Shown: piece after piece, positions 50,936 through 63,497 of the stretch | How the letters are laid out: each line of letters opens with the position of its first letter | How positions within the stretch are numbered: position 1 is the stretch's first letter | Assembly (NCBI GenBank): GCA_027186245.1 | Contig: CP114500.1 | Span: 1,498,001 to 1,562,000, forward strand | Reading direction: 5' to 3' | Length of the DNA stretch: 64,000 nt | Source of the DNA: Coriaria nepalensis | Lineage: Eukaryota > Streptophyta > Magnoliopsida > Cucurbitales > Coriariaceae | Notes under the pieces: model-generated | Told to the model about the DNA's origin: nothing | The model's database searches: none | The model's input: only the letters and a program-made list of their open reading frames with translations | Program-made: the position numbers and the translations under genes

Positions 50936-53161
50936 ATGGAGAAAATCAGAAGAGCTTCTCACGCCGGCTCTTGGTACACTGATAATTGTAAGGTTTTTTT
51001 CTTCTTCTTTTTTTAATGGGTTTTAATTATTATCGGTTTTGCTTCGGTCACACTTCTTTGATCACAATTTTCACTGATACTTTACTGTTTCTGAGTAAAT
51101 TTTTAATGCAAAAGTAGTACTTCTAATAATCAGATAAAAACTTTTTTCCATGAGGTTTTGTTCTTGCCAAAAATTGAAGATTTTGCTATAACTGTGCAGT
51201 GAATAGTGACAGTCACTTTAGCTGTAGGTTTGGCTGTATCATTCTTTATATTGGAAGGAATTATACAATTCTCTTCTCTCCTGCGACTGGAATCCATCCG
51301 AGAGATTGATTGGGTCCGCTTCTAATATGATTTGATAGTTGATACATACCTTTTGGGTTGAGAGTTGTTTCCGATAGAATCATAATTTGGGGATTGTTTG
51401 ATTGGATGTTAGAAGGTATTAAGAAGGGGTCTAGGTTTTAGGATTATAGAAAAACATAGGCTCGATCTTCAACAATGCAAAAAGAGACTGGTTAGAACCT
51501 GGAAACTTTGTTCGAGAATAAGATGATTTTTGAAAGGAACTCATTGCAATCTATTTTGTTTGTTAAGAATTCTAACAAGTATATGTACCTTAGTGAAGTA
51601 ATATCAACCGACTATGGGAAAAGGCCAAAGGGCATAAAGTATTAGTAGCTAATGACCTATATTATCAAGCTATGATTATGTTGTCACTAAACTCGTGTTT
51701 TTTTTCAGCTAGAAAATTGTCGGAAGAGCTTGAAGGATGGCTGGGAGAAGCAGGCCTTTCTAAATCTCCTGATGTCAGGGCTGTAATTGCCCCGTAAGTT
51801 TTCAAGGACCCATTGTCTTATCATCCCCCCCCCTCCCCCCTCTTTTTAAGATAAAGACAAATCTGATATGTTCGATTACTTACAGGCATGCAGGTTATTC
51901 ATATTCAGGCCATGCTGCTGCCTATGCATTTGGTAACATAGATCCAACAAATTTGTATGCCTTCCTTCTTGTTATTTCAATTTTTTTTTTTATAAAACAG
52001 TGATCTTCTTAGCTTCTTCCTTCATTATACTTCTTCCCTGTATTTTCAGTTCTCGGATCTTCCTTCTTGGTCCATCTCACCATTATTACACTCCAAGATG
52101 TGCTCTTTCCACTGCCACAGTTTACAAGACCCCTGTAGGAGATCTACCTATCGATTTGGAAGGTGTTCTGACTTTCCTTCTTTACTCCACTGTGTTCATC
52201 TTTGGATATGCAGCGTGATTTCAACTATAAAGATATTTCTACTTGCTTTGTTTCTTGAAAGGCGATTGTTTGGATTTTGTTTTATATGATCTTTAGTAAT
52301 TTTCTAATAAACCTCTTCACTTCATCAGTCATAGAGGAGCTAAAAGCTACGGGAAAATTCGAAACGATGGACATTCGTGTTGATGAGGCTGAACATAGCA
52401 TGGAAATGCACTTGCCATATCTTGCTAAAATATTTCAAGGGTAAAAGTTGTATGTTCAACAGTTTCTAAGCAACTAATTATTTCTCTCACTCTAGAAAAA
52501 AACTGATCCTTCTAGATCCTGACCCAGGTACTCAGTAAAAGTCGTTCCCATTCTAGTCGGTGCCGTCAATTCAGAGGATGAAGCCATGTACGGACGCCTT
52601 CTTTCCAAATACATAGACAATCCTAAAAATTTCTTCTCCGTTTCATCTGACTTTTGCCATTGGGGTTCTAGGTATGTTCCTCTTTTAACTATCATATAAA
52701 CAAAGAAAAAGGATTGTATCAAAGTTTCTACTAATCCATATTAATTGACATGCATTGTGCTCTAATGGGTTAGGTTCAATTATACGCACTATGACAAGAA
52801 ACATGGAGCCATACACAAATCGATAGAAGCCTTGGACCGAATGGGCATGGATATTATAGAAACCGGAGATCCTAATGCATTCAAACAGTATTTGAACGAC
52901 TATGAAAACACAATTTGTGGACGTCATCCAATCAGTGTTTTTCTTCATGTGAGCTCCTTCCCAATTAGTTTCAGAATTCACCACGATCACTAATTCCCAA
53001 TTTCAACACTTCCCTTTTTTCTTTTTCAGATGGTGAAGAACAGCTCGACGAAGATAAAGATAAGATTTCTTCGATACGAGCAGTCAAGTCAATGCAAGAC
53101 GATGAGAGATAGCAGCGTAAGCTATGCATCAGCTGCAGCAACTACTGTGGATGATGCTTGA
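50936..53161 (+). CDS. MEMO1: MEMO1 family protein (AmmeMemoRadiSam protein B)
   Basis: Eight exons (50936-50987, 51709-51793, 51886-51954, 52050-52162, 52329-52440, 52528-52671, 52774-52948, 53030-53161) give 293 aa, close to human MEMO1 (297). It starts [20 protein letters not shown]. The conserved dioxygenase-like pocket residues are present: His in [16 protein letters not shown], the GPSHHYY histidines, [10 protein letters not shown], and the Cys/His of ICGRHPI. Human MEMO1 binds iron or copper and works in motility signalling; the plant role is unknown. The C-terminus ends in a short Ser/Ala-rich tail. All splice phases agree and no lesion is seen. Its position matches At2g25280 by memory. 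Confidence 0.93.
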
Positions 53162-53624
53162 AGCAGTCTCCGGTCGACCCAAGTATTATTACAGATCGAT
53201 CTCTTACTCAATTTCAAGACAATTCCATAACTTTAAATCTTTCATTGATGACTCTGCTTTGTCTCAACGCATGTATCTGCCTTTTTTTTTTTTTTTTTCT
53301 AAAAATTAATTTACCCAAATCCTTGTTCTTTTTTTTCAAGCCCCTCATCTTACAAATCTGTCTTAATATGTTGGATCTTGACAATGTTCTGTTAGTGTTT
53401 GTCATTAATAATCTTAACAAGATTAGTCTTCTTGTTCTTCTCAACAACCTCAAAATCATGAAAAGAAAAAAAAAAGGGTACAATTTATAAAACTCCATCT
53501 TGTCAGAGAAAGATAAGAACAATAACAAAACTAAAAGACATGTGATATTTTTATAGGGTACAAATTATAATCTTAAAAAATTACCCTAAACCAGCCCTAA
53601 TGTGAATTCATTCAATCAAATAAA
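53162..53624. other. Convergent 3' flanks of MEMO1 and the TPL-like gene
   Basis: AT-rich with poly-T (about 53281-53299) and poly-A tracts. The open frames here are low-complexity. No gene is recognised. Confidence 0.55.
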
Positions 53625-54578
53625 TCATAGGAATTTCATAAAGGAGGATGAAGTAGTAGTAGTACTACGACTGCCATGATCACGATCATGTGAATCCTTT
53701 TTCAGGTGACAGTCCAAGCTGGATTTGATTGCCGGAAAATATAGTTTCCCGTGGAACTTTGGATTGGCCATAATGCATCTCTTGATCTCCATCATCGAAC
53801 TTCCTCTCACATTCACTTTGTCTTCGATTAATCCCGCAAAGAACTCATCTATCCTACAAAACACACATAAAATATGGTCCGTTTTCTAACCAAAAAATAA
53901 ATAAAATAAAATAATAATAATAATAAAAAAGGTACGTATTTAGTGTAACCATACATGTCTTCGGGTATTTCCAACATTTGAGATGCATCCGTGCCTAAAC
54001 CTTCTTTAAATTCCTTAAAGATGCTTGTTTGAATCTCGTTCTTGAGTATGTAACGAGCCAAACCTTCATCCCCACTGTTCATTAGATATGTGTCCATTAA
54101 ATAGAATCAATAATTAACCAAAAAAAGAGAGGCTAATTAATTAAATTAGATTAGATTAATTAAACCAATTACTTTTCCAAGGAGTCGAGGATTCTGTATT
54201 TCTTGACTTCAAAATAGATCTTGGCTGAGAACATGTTGTCATGAACCTCTGTGAATCCAGACAGATACTCTTCTGCTTCCTCAAACGCACCGTATTTCAC
54301 CAGTTCTTCAAAGAACTTCAGGTTGAAGAAAATGCCCGTTTCCCGCTCAAGACTGTACAAGAAGAACAAGGCAGCAAGCAAAAAGAAACAAACAAACAAA
54401 AGAACGACATTATTTCATGTTTAAACGTCACGTCGTACCTAATCATCATTAGGTATAGGAGAGAAAAAAGGAATCATCAGACTCACGTGCGAGCAGTGTG
54501 AGTTAGATTCCTCTCATTCAGGAATTTCAAGATGACAAAATACAGATTCCTTTCCTCAACATGATGATCAGGAGCCAT
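53625..54578 (-). CDS. TOPLESS N-domain-only protein (LisH-CTLH-CRA, no WD40)
   Basis: Four exons (54578-54487, 54352-54173, 54074-53955, 53853-53625) join in phase to 206 aa. The order follows the TOPLESS/TPR N-terminal domain: LisH (about 9-40, RNLYFVILKFLNERNLTHTA) and ETGIFFNLKFFEELV. CTLH follows with EYLSGFTEVHDN and AKIYFEVKKYRILDSLEN, matching TPL segments that read EKYLSGFTKVDDN and KIFFEIRKQKYLEALD. A CRA-like part ends MEIKRCIMANPKFHGKLYFP. In TPL this domain tetramerises and binds EAR motifs. The protein then stops after a Ser/Thr-rich tail and has neither the proline-rich linker nor the WD40 repeats needed for repression. It could be a natural competitor, a fragment, or an independent family. 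Intact splicing and absence of stops suggest it is expressed. Confidence 0.8.
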
Positions 54579-56506
54579 GATCTTGAATCTTGATCTTTGT
54601 CGCTGCTACTTAGATCTTTGAAATGAATCTACAAGATGCATGAAAAATGGATGGAGGGAGTCGTGAATTTATGGAAGTTGGTAATGAGCAAGACCACCTA
54701 GTAGGCTAGTACTAATCTTATTATGCGACAGTTACAAATTAGTGTCACTTGATAACTGGTATAGTAAGTCGACCAAAAGTATCTCAATCCCCGTCGCTAA
54801 ATACACGTACGTACTCGAACTTCATTTTACGTTACAGTATTATATATATATATATAAACAGAGATTATCGATATCTTAATATTAACTTACGAGATTATTA
54901 TTAACATCAGTTTAATCAATTATATTGATAAATTGTCTTTACAACAGTAACGGTACGATAATAATAATAATAATCGAGACAAGTGATAATAATGTATTTA
55001 TAACTTTTTAAAGTTTGATTAAAGTTTAATTTAAAAAAAAAAATATGAATAAATTGGAATCTAGTTAATTTAATTTTTTATTTATTAAAATGTCATTTTT
55101 CAGTTAATTAAATTTGAAAAAAAAATATATATAATAAAATATATCAAGCCGTACGACATGTCGTTTGACTGTCAGTAAAAAAAAAAAAAGAAAAAGAAAA
55201 ACTACAAAACTTGCCAGAGGAGTGTGGAAAACGTGGTGCTATAAGCATTCGTATCTGTATTAATTAGGGAGTATGATTAATATTGACTGCTTTACATGGA
55301 AATTAGGTATTGGGCAGGTTTTTTTTTTTTTTCTTTTTTTTTTTTTTTTTGTTATTATATTAATTTTTTGTGGTCAATAGAATTGGGTGGGGCAGTTTGA
55401 TCACTTTTAAATATTGGGAAAGAAAATGGAAACGGTCCCATTTTTATGTTGCTTCCATTTCTGAAAGATATACTATCCGTTTCAGGCAGGTCCGGCCCAT
55501 CTATTAGACTACTAGGCCTTTCTCTAAAGCCGCTTAATGGAAGAAGTCCGAATCTTTTAAAAAAGAAATAACAAGGAGGTTGAAGGCTTAAAACCAGGCC
55601 CCAAGAGGCCCATCCTTCAAGCTTCTAGGCCCTCCACGCCCATGAAGCCCACCAGAAAAAAACGAAAAAAAAAACAAAAACAACAAAAAAAAAGTTTAAG
55701 ACATAATGATGAAATTATTAGTATTGGCTGGTCTCATTGGTATTGGTAAAATATTGGGACGATATTGAAAGTTTTGTCGCTACTTAGTTTCTTTTTTAAA
55801 TGTTAAAGAAGAAAGAGATAAGAAGATGAAGAAGATGAAGAAGAGAAGACGAGAAGGAGAAGAAGAAGAAGAGGAGAAGAAGTGTAATATTAATCTTTTA
55901 TTATATTTTCTTATTAATCGATACTTGAGACTGATACTAATTTTAAATTAATCCCCATTTTATCCTCTAATATTGAAGCATATTAATATTCATCCGATGC
56001 CTAAAATTGATATCAGAATTAGAAATTTTGTCCACCTCTAAAATCAATATCTCTGACTTCAAAAAAATATAATAATAATGCATATGATTACATGCATATA
56101 TATATATATATATATGTATATATATCTATCTACTCATAACCCTATAAGGAAGGACTTCACACTTCACCAGCTAAATGCTGCAGCTGCTAGAAATTGCCCT
56201 CTGACTTCTACCAACTCTAGGCCGATAGAGCCAAATCTTAAGGTCAGTTTGTAAAATGTATCTGTATGATTAGGTATAAAAAAAACACATAAACAGCAAT
56301 GCCCAATGGTTTGTTTTGGTGATAGAGATAAAAAGAAAGATCATATAATGTAGAATGTACTCATTATTCTCCCTACCGTGGCTTGGAGAGTTTTTTTTTT
56401 CTCTTAGTAACAGGCCCTCCTTTATATGTTTTTATTGGCCAAAAGAAAAAAAAAATGTGAACATGAACATAAGAACTTATGAACATATGAACATATGAAG
56501 AGAGAG
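54579..56506. other. AT-rich intergenic region with MITE copy 2
   Basis: It has long A/T tracts (for example 55319-55351), a TA repeat near 56098-56116 and a group of GGCCCA/AGGCCC motifs at about 55494-55650. The second hAT-like MITE copy is at 55716-56040. No supported gene. Confidence 0.55.
55716..56040. mobile_element. hAT-like MITE, copy 2 (left end missing)
   Basis: It is homologous to the element at 26397-26837. It has the same ATTAG(C/T)ATTGG start block, a TTTCTTTTT(T)AATGTTA segment, a GAAGAAG purine tract, and a right part with ATCGATAC...GATACTAAT and an ATTCATCCGATG-like block. The right end, read inward, is TAGAGGTGGACAAAATTTC, close to the hAT-type end of copy 1. The outer left part, with its inverted repeat, appears deleted. 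Confidence 0.55.
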
Positions 56507-58914
56507 ATGGCATCTTTCATCAACCTTTTCACTACATGTTTCTGGGTCTTCTTCATCTCCACAGCTTCACTGAGGATTAAAGCTCGGAAGATAAGACCAT
56601 TTACAACTGACGGCACTGCTTTCATCAAGGGAACAGCTTCAATCGGAAAAATAGATGAAGATTTTGTGTGCGCTACTTTGGATTGGTGGTCCCCCAAAAA
56701 ATGTGACTATGGAACTTGTAGCTGGGGAAACTCTTCTCTACTTAATCTTGTATACGCAAACCAACCCATAATCTCTATAATTTTCACTCCTTTTTTCCCC
56801 TCTTCATTAGTGTATAATCCTTTTTCTTTTATTTATTTATTTATTTTTGTGTGTGTAGGATCTTAGCAACAAAATATTGTTGAATGCTATCAAAGGTAAT
56901 GTAACGTAGTCCTTACTGTTCATGAACACAGTATGGTGTCTAGCTCTTAGCATTGTCTTAATGTTAACCCTTCTTCTTGGTAGCTTTTTCACCGTTGAAG
57001 ATTAGATTGGGCGGCACTCTACAAGACAAAGTGACCTACGAGAGACAGGACAGTTATCAGCCTTGTACTCAATTCGTTAAGAATGATTCTGTGATGTTCG
57101 GTTTTTCTCGAGGTTGCTTGCCTTTGTCAAGATGGGTTGAACTAAACAGATTCTTCAACAAATCTGGGTACAAAACCCTTTTTTGTATCTTTTTATGACT
57201 TCTATAACTAAACCATTTCCTTTTGTAAGACTACTGTTACATTCTATATGCAGAGCTGTTGTTATTTTTGGTTTGAATGAACTAAGAGGGAAGACAATAG
57301 GAACTAAGAGGGAAGACAATAGAGCCTCATGGTTCTGCAATTGGACCTTGGAATTCCAGTGATGCCAAATGGCTCATTCAGTATACAGTTAACAAGGGCT
57401 ATAGAATTCATGGACGGGAAGCTAGGTAAGATCTCATTCAGAAGATGGTGATTGGTAGGTCCCATGTGATAGGAACCATGAAGGGACCCACCGGACTGTT
57501 TTAATTTGAGACACTAATAATTGGTGAAATGCAAAAAATTTGGTAGGAAATGAGTTGAGTGGGAGCGGAGTTGGAACAAGTGTTGGAGTAGATCAATATG
57601 TTTCAGACATAAACTCTTTGAACAAGATAGTGCAAGATGTTTACAAGGGTGTTGAGGCTAAGCCACTAGTCATAGCACCAGGAGGGTTCTTTGATGCGAA
57701 CTGGTTCACCCAATTCATTGAAAAAACTGACAATTCCTTTCATGTTATCACCCATCACATCTACAGCCTTGGTCCAGGTAAGCAAATTCACTCACTAATT
57801 ACTCTTTAAACTGACGTTTAGAAAACCAAATCCCAGTCAGATTGGTCACCTAACAGAAAACACGGTCGTTTTTACAGGGGTTGATAGTCACCTAACACAG
57901 AAGATATTAGATCCGAACACTCTTGACGGAATTTCCAAAAGCTTTAGGAGCCTTGAAGATATTCTTAAGAAGGCAGGGACTGAAGCTGTTGCATGGGTTG
58001 GAGAAGCAGGGGGAGCTTATAACAGTGGCCATAATCTTGTCACTAATGCATTTGTTTTCAGTTTCTGGTAAAGTTCTGTCGGGATTTGATTAATTTTCTG
58101 TTGTTGGGTTTTCATCATCTGAGACTTGAGAGCCTCTAATTGGTAAACATGAAAATAAACAGGTACTTGGACCAACTTGGGATGGCAGCATCTTACAATA
58201 CCAAGACCTATTGTAGACAGACATTGATAGGTGGAAACTACGGCTTACTCAACACTACAACCTTTGTCCCAAATCCTGACTACTACAGGTATATCCAATA
58301 CACGGTGTTTGTTTTGTTTGGTTGGAGGGAAAGAGAAGGAAAAGGCAAAAAACTGACTTGCCTTTATATGATTATTTCTAGTGCTCTTCTTTGGCACCGT
58401 TTAATGGGCAGGAATGTTCTATCCACAAGCTTCTCCGGGACAAGGAAAATACGTGCCTATGCTCACTGTTCAAAAAATAATGTAAGCAATTTTAACAAAC
58501 AATGACCATATATTTTTTTTTTCTTACAGAATTTAAAACAAACTTAAGATTAAACTTAATTATACTGGGTTTCCATTCTAGAAGAAAGGGATCACCTTGC
58601 TCTTGATCAACCTTGATGGGAACACTTCTGTTCAAGTTCGTGTTTCCACTAAAACTTTCAGCCAAACATCAGAAAACCTGCACCAAAAAGGAAATGAAAG
58701 AACAGGGGAAGAATACCACTTAACAGCTAAAGATGGAGATTTACACAGCCAAACAGTGCTTCTAAATGGGAAGATAATAACTCTAGATTCATCTGGGGGT
58801 ATCCCTGTTTTAAAACCAATTAGTGTAAGCACGTTAAAGCCAATTAATGTTGCTCCCTTTTCTATTGTATTTTCTCACCTTCCAAACATTACTGTCCTTG
58901 CATGTAGTAGGTAG
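56507..58914 (+). pseudogene. Heparanase-like (GH79) gene broken by a 22-bp duplication
   Basis: Nine exons are recognisable (56507-56749, 56859-56895, 56984-57167, 57254-57425, 57547-57777, 57878-58067, 58163-58288, 58382-58481, 58582-58914). Without the lesions they would give a secreted plant heparanase-like protein. There is a signal peptide (MASFINLFTTCFWVFFISTA), then [14 protein letters not shown] and the acid/base region NELSGSGVGTSVGVDQYVSD. The nucleophile region WVGEAGGAYNSG and a C-terminal beta-sandwich follow. Exon 4 holds a 22-bp tandem duplication (57279-57322) that shifts the frame and leads to a stop. Before the exon end, the family's WELG reads REA-R because of one extra base (about 57421), so the join to exon 5 is also out of phase. 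The two shifts do not cancel. Members act on arabinogalactan-type glycans. All other splice sites are intact, so the damage looks recent. Confidence 0.82.
57279..57322 (+). repeat. 22-bp perfect tandem duplication in a coding exon
   Basis: GAACTAAGAGGGAAGACAAT plus AG occurs twice, back to back (57279-57300, 57301-57322). Since 22 is not a multiple of three, it shifts the frame of the heparanase-like gene. Removing one copy restores the family reading up to WNSSDAKWLIQYTVNKGY. Confidence 0.95.
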
Positions 58915-59113
58915 GGAATTGAGGACCCCTGATATAGAATAAGATTTTCAGAATTATTACTGAAAAATACATCATTACAGAATATTATCACAAAGAATTT
59001 ATTTGCAATCGCATTGCCTCAAAAACTTCTCTAATAAGAGAAATAGATTCATTCTTGTATAATCTGCAATTCTGAATACCCAACCTTAGTCTTCATAATT
59101 TCAAACCTAGGTA

Positions 59114-59915
59114 TTAAGTTGTAGCAACTTGTTGCTGTTGAAGTGAAATAGGAACAGTTGGTCTCCATGTTGTTCCATCTGGGCCGTCCATAAGAGCAAT
59201 TCCTAGAGCATCTAATTCTTTTCTAATTGCATCTGATTTTTCGTACTCGTTACTTTTCCTTGCTGCCGTTCTCTCTTCAGTTTTTTGCAAGATTTGATCC
59301 TCTGTCAGTTTTGCACGCTTTAAAGCCTTTTCCTTCAGTTGTTGCAAAGCCTGCAGCAGTATTTCGGGCTTCATAGGAGTGTAAGAATAAACTCAGAATA
59401 GAATGATAATTCTGCACTATATCGAGGTATGCAATAAACTTTATTGTTAAATGCAAATACAGTCATAGTACAACATAAATAGTTCTCGTAATATCAATAC
59501 TTTGTACCTCACTGAAACTTGTAGGCATTAATCCTAATCTGGTGAGAACATTTTCAATCATCTTTCCCAGCGCTGAAAGCGATTCAATTCGGGATTCCTG
59601 CTTCTTTCCTTGGGTGGATCAATCATTTACAAATTATTCGAAAATGAGAAAGGTAAAAATGACATGAAGGAATTACAGCATTTGATGAAAATTTTTACAT
59701 ACGCCATCGGATTTACTCCGACTTCTATCATCGACGGACGGCAGCTGTGATGGACTTAGAGAACTGAGACAACGAGTTAGACTCGTCCCGTAGGAGCTGA
59801 AGAAGGTGAGACGGGAATGACGAGTCCGCCTGAGTTGATTAGTTCGAATTGAGTTTGGGATTTGGAAGAATCGGAGTCAGTTTAAGGGTTTGTAGAGTTT
59901 CAGGAACGTTCCCAT
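59114..59915 (-). pseudogene. Cysteinyl-tRNA synthetase remnant with catalytic exons deleted
   Basis: The minus strand holds the first exon (59915-59703) and the last two exons (59597-59508, 59350-59114) of an organelle-type CysRS, separated by barely 100 bp. Exon 1 starts MGTFLKLYKPLN and is a Ser/Arg-rich transit peptide, but codon 13 is TGA (59879-59877). The frame is open again after that. The last exons encode ESRIESLSALGKMIENVLTR and [19 protein letters not shown]...[20 protein letters not shown]...TTWRP, the anticodon-side C-terminus. The HIGH and KMSKS catalytic parts and the Zn-site are absent. Donor and acceptor sites at the deletion still fit in phase, so a short spliced transcript is possible, but it cannot aminoacylate. 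A working copy must exist elsewhere. Confidence 0.85.
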
Positions 59916-60490
59916 TTTCGCTCCGACGGACTCTCTCTCTCTGTCCGGCGCCAAATTTAGTTGCATATTTGTCATCTTCTCGGATAACGTAATATTTCGG
60001 ACAAATTACGTCTGGATCCTCTATGGTTTGTTGATATTACACCCAGATCTCTTAAGGTTTTAAAAATTATAACCACATGCTTTCAATTTTGCGTCAATTA
60101 CAATTAAGTCCATAATTTTTATTCAAACTTCAGCTTCCAAACTCTAATTTCACGAGGGAGAAATTAAAAAAAAAAAACAAATCGATAAGTAAAATTGCAG
60201 TATGTTACTGTAATATTGCACTATGAAGTATTGAAAGACTTGGACTCTTTAACTTGTAAGCTAGCACTAGGGATTATGATTTGGCCAACCTGTGCTTATC
60301 TTGTAAGATATAGATGATAATTGCTCTCACTCTCTCTCTATATCTCAGCTGCTCAGAACAAGCTTCTGATAATTCTTCACAAATCTCCTGTAGCCATAGA
60401 AGGTATGACCGGTCATAGGAGAATCGTCCGAGGCTTACTCTGAAAGACTTGGAAGTGTGCCCGGTTTGAAAATTCATCAACTCCGAACAA
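59916..60490. other. Spacer between CysRS remnant and HPGT gene
   Basis: It holds the 5' flank of the CysRS remnant (CT-rich near 59931-59942) and the 3' flank of the HPGT gene. A minus-strand open frame overlapping the last HPGT exon is a shadow. Nothing else is seen. Confidence 0.5.
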
Positions 60491-63400
60491 TCAAGCCACA
60501 GAACACACCTTGTCTGGAAATTAAAAAAGAAAGAAAAAGAAAAAAAGAGGGTAGTTGTCACAAATTGATACAATTTGGTCTGCAAAACTTCTCGATGAAT
60601 TTATATTTTTTCTAATCGATCTTATTGTAGTGCATGCATGAGCATAAAGGGATGGACGTTTTTACCTTGTCTGATGCTACTGCAGCATAGGCGATCATCA
60701 TCGATATAAGTTGCTTGGAGACCTATCATCCATGACCCCACTGATATATCATCATGAGCGTAGGTCTTCAAAGAATCACTGCATATAATATCAATTAGTA
60801 CGATTGGTATCACTTTTCTTTAATTCTTTTACTGTAATAATTTGGAACCCTTTCCTTCTCAATCGCAGCATAGATTATAATTACCTGTTAATTCTAATAT
60901 ACTCGGCCAAGTTTTTGGAGAGTATAACGAGTGACCCAGATGCATGTCGGAAGTACCTAAAGAATGCAGAAAAAGGTCAAGTTTTTAACTGCAACTAAGC
61001 AACGGTTAAGATTATTTATTCAAGAGCTGTTCTTGTTCACAAAAAGTAAAAATCTCTTATGTAGTTATATGTATGTATGTATGTATTTCTGTCTGCATAG
61101 ACCGTAAGAAGATAGATTACTTACGACTTTTCATCCCCAAACTTCCACCAGTCAGGTTCATACCATGATTTTCCTCTGAAAAGCACCAACATATCAGCAG
61201 TCAAAGCTTAATCATAATCGAAAACCATCCAGGGAGAAGTCTAACCAATTTAAGAACATATAAAGAGGAGACAAAGTCCCAAGTTTGATATATTCCTATC
61301 ATGATGCTAGTTAATTTAATTATGTAGTCAATATGGATGAAACTAATCATTCTATTATAATAAGTTAAAACCAAGACATGATTGAGTTCATACTCTTCTG
61401 TTATCACATCTCCTGACTTCATACACCCAATGTAAGCACCATCCTGACCACGATGGCGTTCTAGAAGTCCAATTAATCCCTCTAATTGACCAGAAGAGTA
61501 GCAATCAATCAGTAAGTTATGGTGAGTAAATTTAACACGTGATAAATGGATTAATACATAGACACCTACTCAGATCAAGTTCAATGTCATCCTCTACTTT
61601 TACGTAAAATTCTGCATCCCAATTCTGAACAGCCGTACTGAAAAAGAACTTTGCTTTCTTGGGCAACTCGTCTTGAGCCTCCTCGTGACCTTCCTGAAAA
61701 AATATCGTACCATTCAGCAAAACTTAGGTTTAATGTGCAACAAAATTAAAAGCCAAAATACCCCTCCAAGCATTACTAGATTTATAATGAATCTGAAATT
61801 CCATCACTTACAAGAATCAAGAAGTCCTTGGTTGTGCCATTTTCCTCGTTAATAATACGGTCTAAGCTATCACCTCGATTAGGACTGCCAATGCCAATAT
61901 TAAAAAGTTACGACAAATATTGTCCCATAGAAAGTTAACGGTTTCTGACAGCATAAAGGAACCAGAAAAGACACATTTATCCAAAACTGAAAAAGAGCGA
62001 AAGAAACCAAAACACAATGTAAATCTAGCAGCATAAAGTAGGAGAAAAACCTCCGACCAATCACAAAACGTATGACCACCCCTCTCGTCTCTACCTTCGT
62101 CAGTGCATCACCTGCAAATGTCAAAAGAACAGTCACGAATCCTTGTCTTACATAATTAACACTTACCTCATAAAAAGTAATACAAATCATGTTTGACATT
62201 TTCAGTAGTATTTCAAGTATTTAAAATGCATTCAGATACAAAATAATACATAAAACTCACTATTTTTAAAATGAAATAAAACAAATCTTGTCATTAACCA
62301 TATAACTGATTTGTTTAGTCGAAGGCTTGGATTTCAAAACCACAGTTTTTGAAAAAGTTCTGCAAACATCACCTTACTCTACACTGAGCAACTAAAATAA
62401 CTGACCTTTAGGCATCCAAGATCCTCTAAACGCATTTCTACTCAAGCGACTTCCAAATCCAGTATAAACACCAATAACAGCGAGAAGCCTTTTGCTAGAA
62501 GTAGACCCACTTTTCCGTAGTTGGTTCTTGAGAAATCCTTGACTCTTTGCCAATGTCAAATCCATCTCTGCCTCTACAATCCTTCTCTCCAAATATCTTT
62601 TTAACAAAATTAAGGGGAAAAAAATTATAATCAATATCATAATGAAAACTAAGGAAAAGAATGGAAGTATCTGAATCTAAGAAAACCAATAACAGAAAAA
62701 AGTACATACTTGCATCCCAATACTGTTAACTTTTCTTCAACACTGACAACTTTTGGCATCTATGAATAAAACACAGGACGTCATGATAGATATATAAGCT
62801 TAAAATACAGTAACATCATCACATGTGATCAACAATAGAATGGTATACGGATATATGTGGAAAATATAGGTACTTTACAATTTGAACAATTATTTTATTT
62901 TCTTCCAAGTCCTATCCCATGTAAAAATTTGCAAGAGCTTTGAGCCTTTAAAAAGTCTTCTACCAACCTGGATTGTGTTCTTTTCCAAAAGGCTAGCTAG
63001 TAATTTCCTGTTCGCTGCGTCCTGCCACAGCCTGATAAAATAAACACAAACATAACAATTTTGAAGATTCCCATGCTCTGGTATGTCTAAAAGCACGAAA
63101 TTTAATTTAGAAGCTCGCTAAAAGTTGCGATTTGGAACGGTGTGTGAAACTGAAACAGAAGCTAAATCGGAAAATGAACTCCGATTTCGACTAAAGAGTA
63201 GAAATTCAAAAACAAGTCCAGCTCGCCACATACAAACACAGAGTTAAAAAAGAGGATGAAATCGCCATTTAACAGATCCACATATAACCAGTCCTGACTT
63301 TGAATTTCGAAACACAGAAAACCGCATTTTCGTGGAATTTTCCAGGGAAAACTGAAAAGGAAGAAGGTGTACCGGCCGGCGACGTAAAGCCAAGCAAGGC

Positions 63401-63497
63401 AAGAGAAGAAAGCAATGAGGAGTGAGGGTTTGGAGGTCGGAAGAGGCTTCGATCGCCCTCGCTTCTCTGGTTTTACCGTCGTCGGTAAGTTCTCCAT
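60491..63497 (-). CDS. HPGT: Hydroxyproline O-galactosyltransferase (HPGT, GT31)
   Basis: Twelve exons (63497-63373, 63031-62968, 62759-62710, 62596-62406, 62111-62051, 61884-61812, 61693-61570, 61481-61394, 61175-61125, 60956-60885, 60778-60666, 60513-60491) give 344 aa, the size of Arabidopsis HPGT1-3. A short basic N-terminus is followed by one anchor ([20 protein letters not shown], about 24-43), so it is a Golgi type II enzyme. Family blocks are [20 protein letters not shown] (here with YLERR), [26 protein letters not shown] and [35 protein letters not shown] has the D-D metal site at about 223-224, and [20 protein letters not shown] and a final DKVCSVA follow. HPGTs add the first galactose to hydroxyproline in arabinogalactan proteins. 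All phases agree. It belongs to the same block as HPAT. Confidence 0.95.

Noticed and set aside
53214..53528. Lys/Arg-rich minus-strand frame between MEMO1 and the TPL-like gene
   Set aside because: Translation of poly-T/poly-A tracts in a 3' flank; no protein character.
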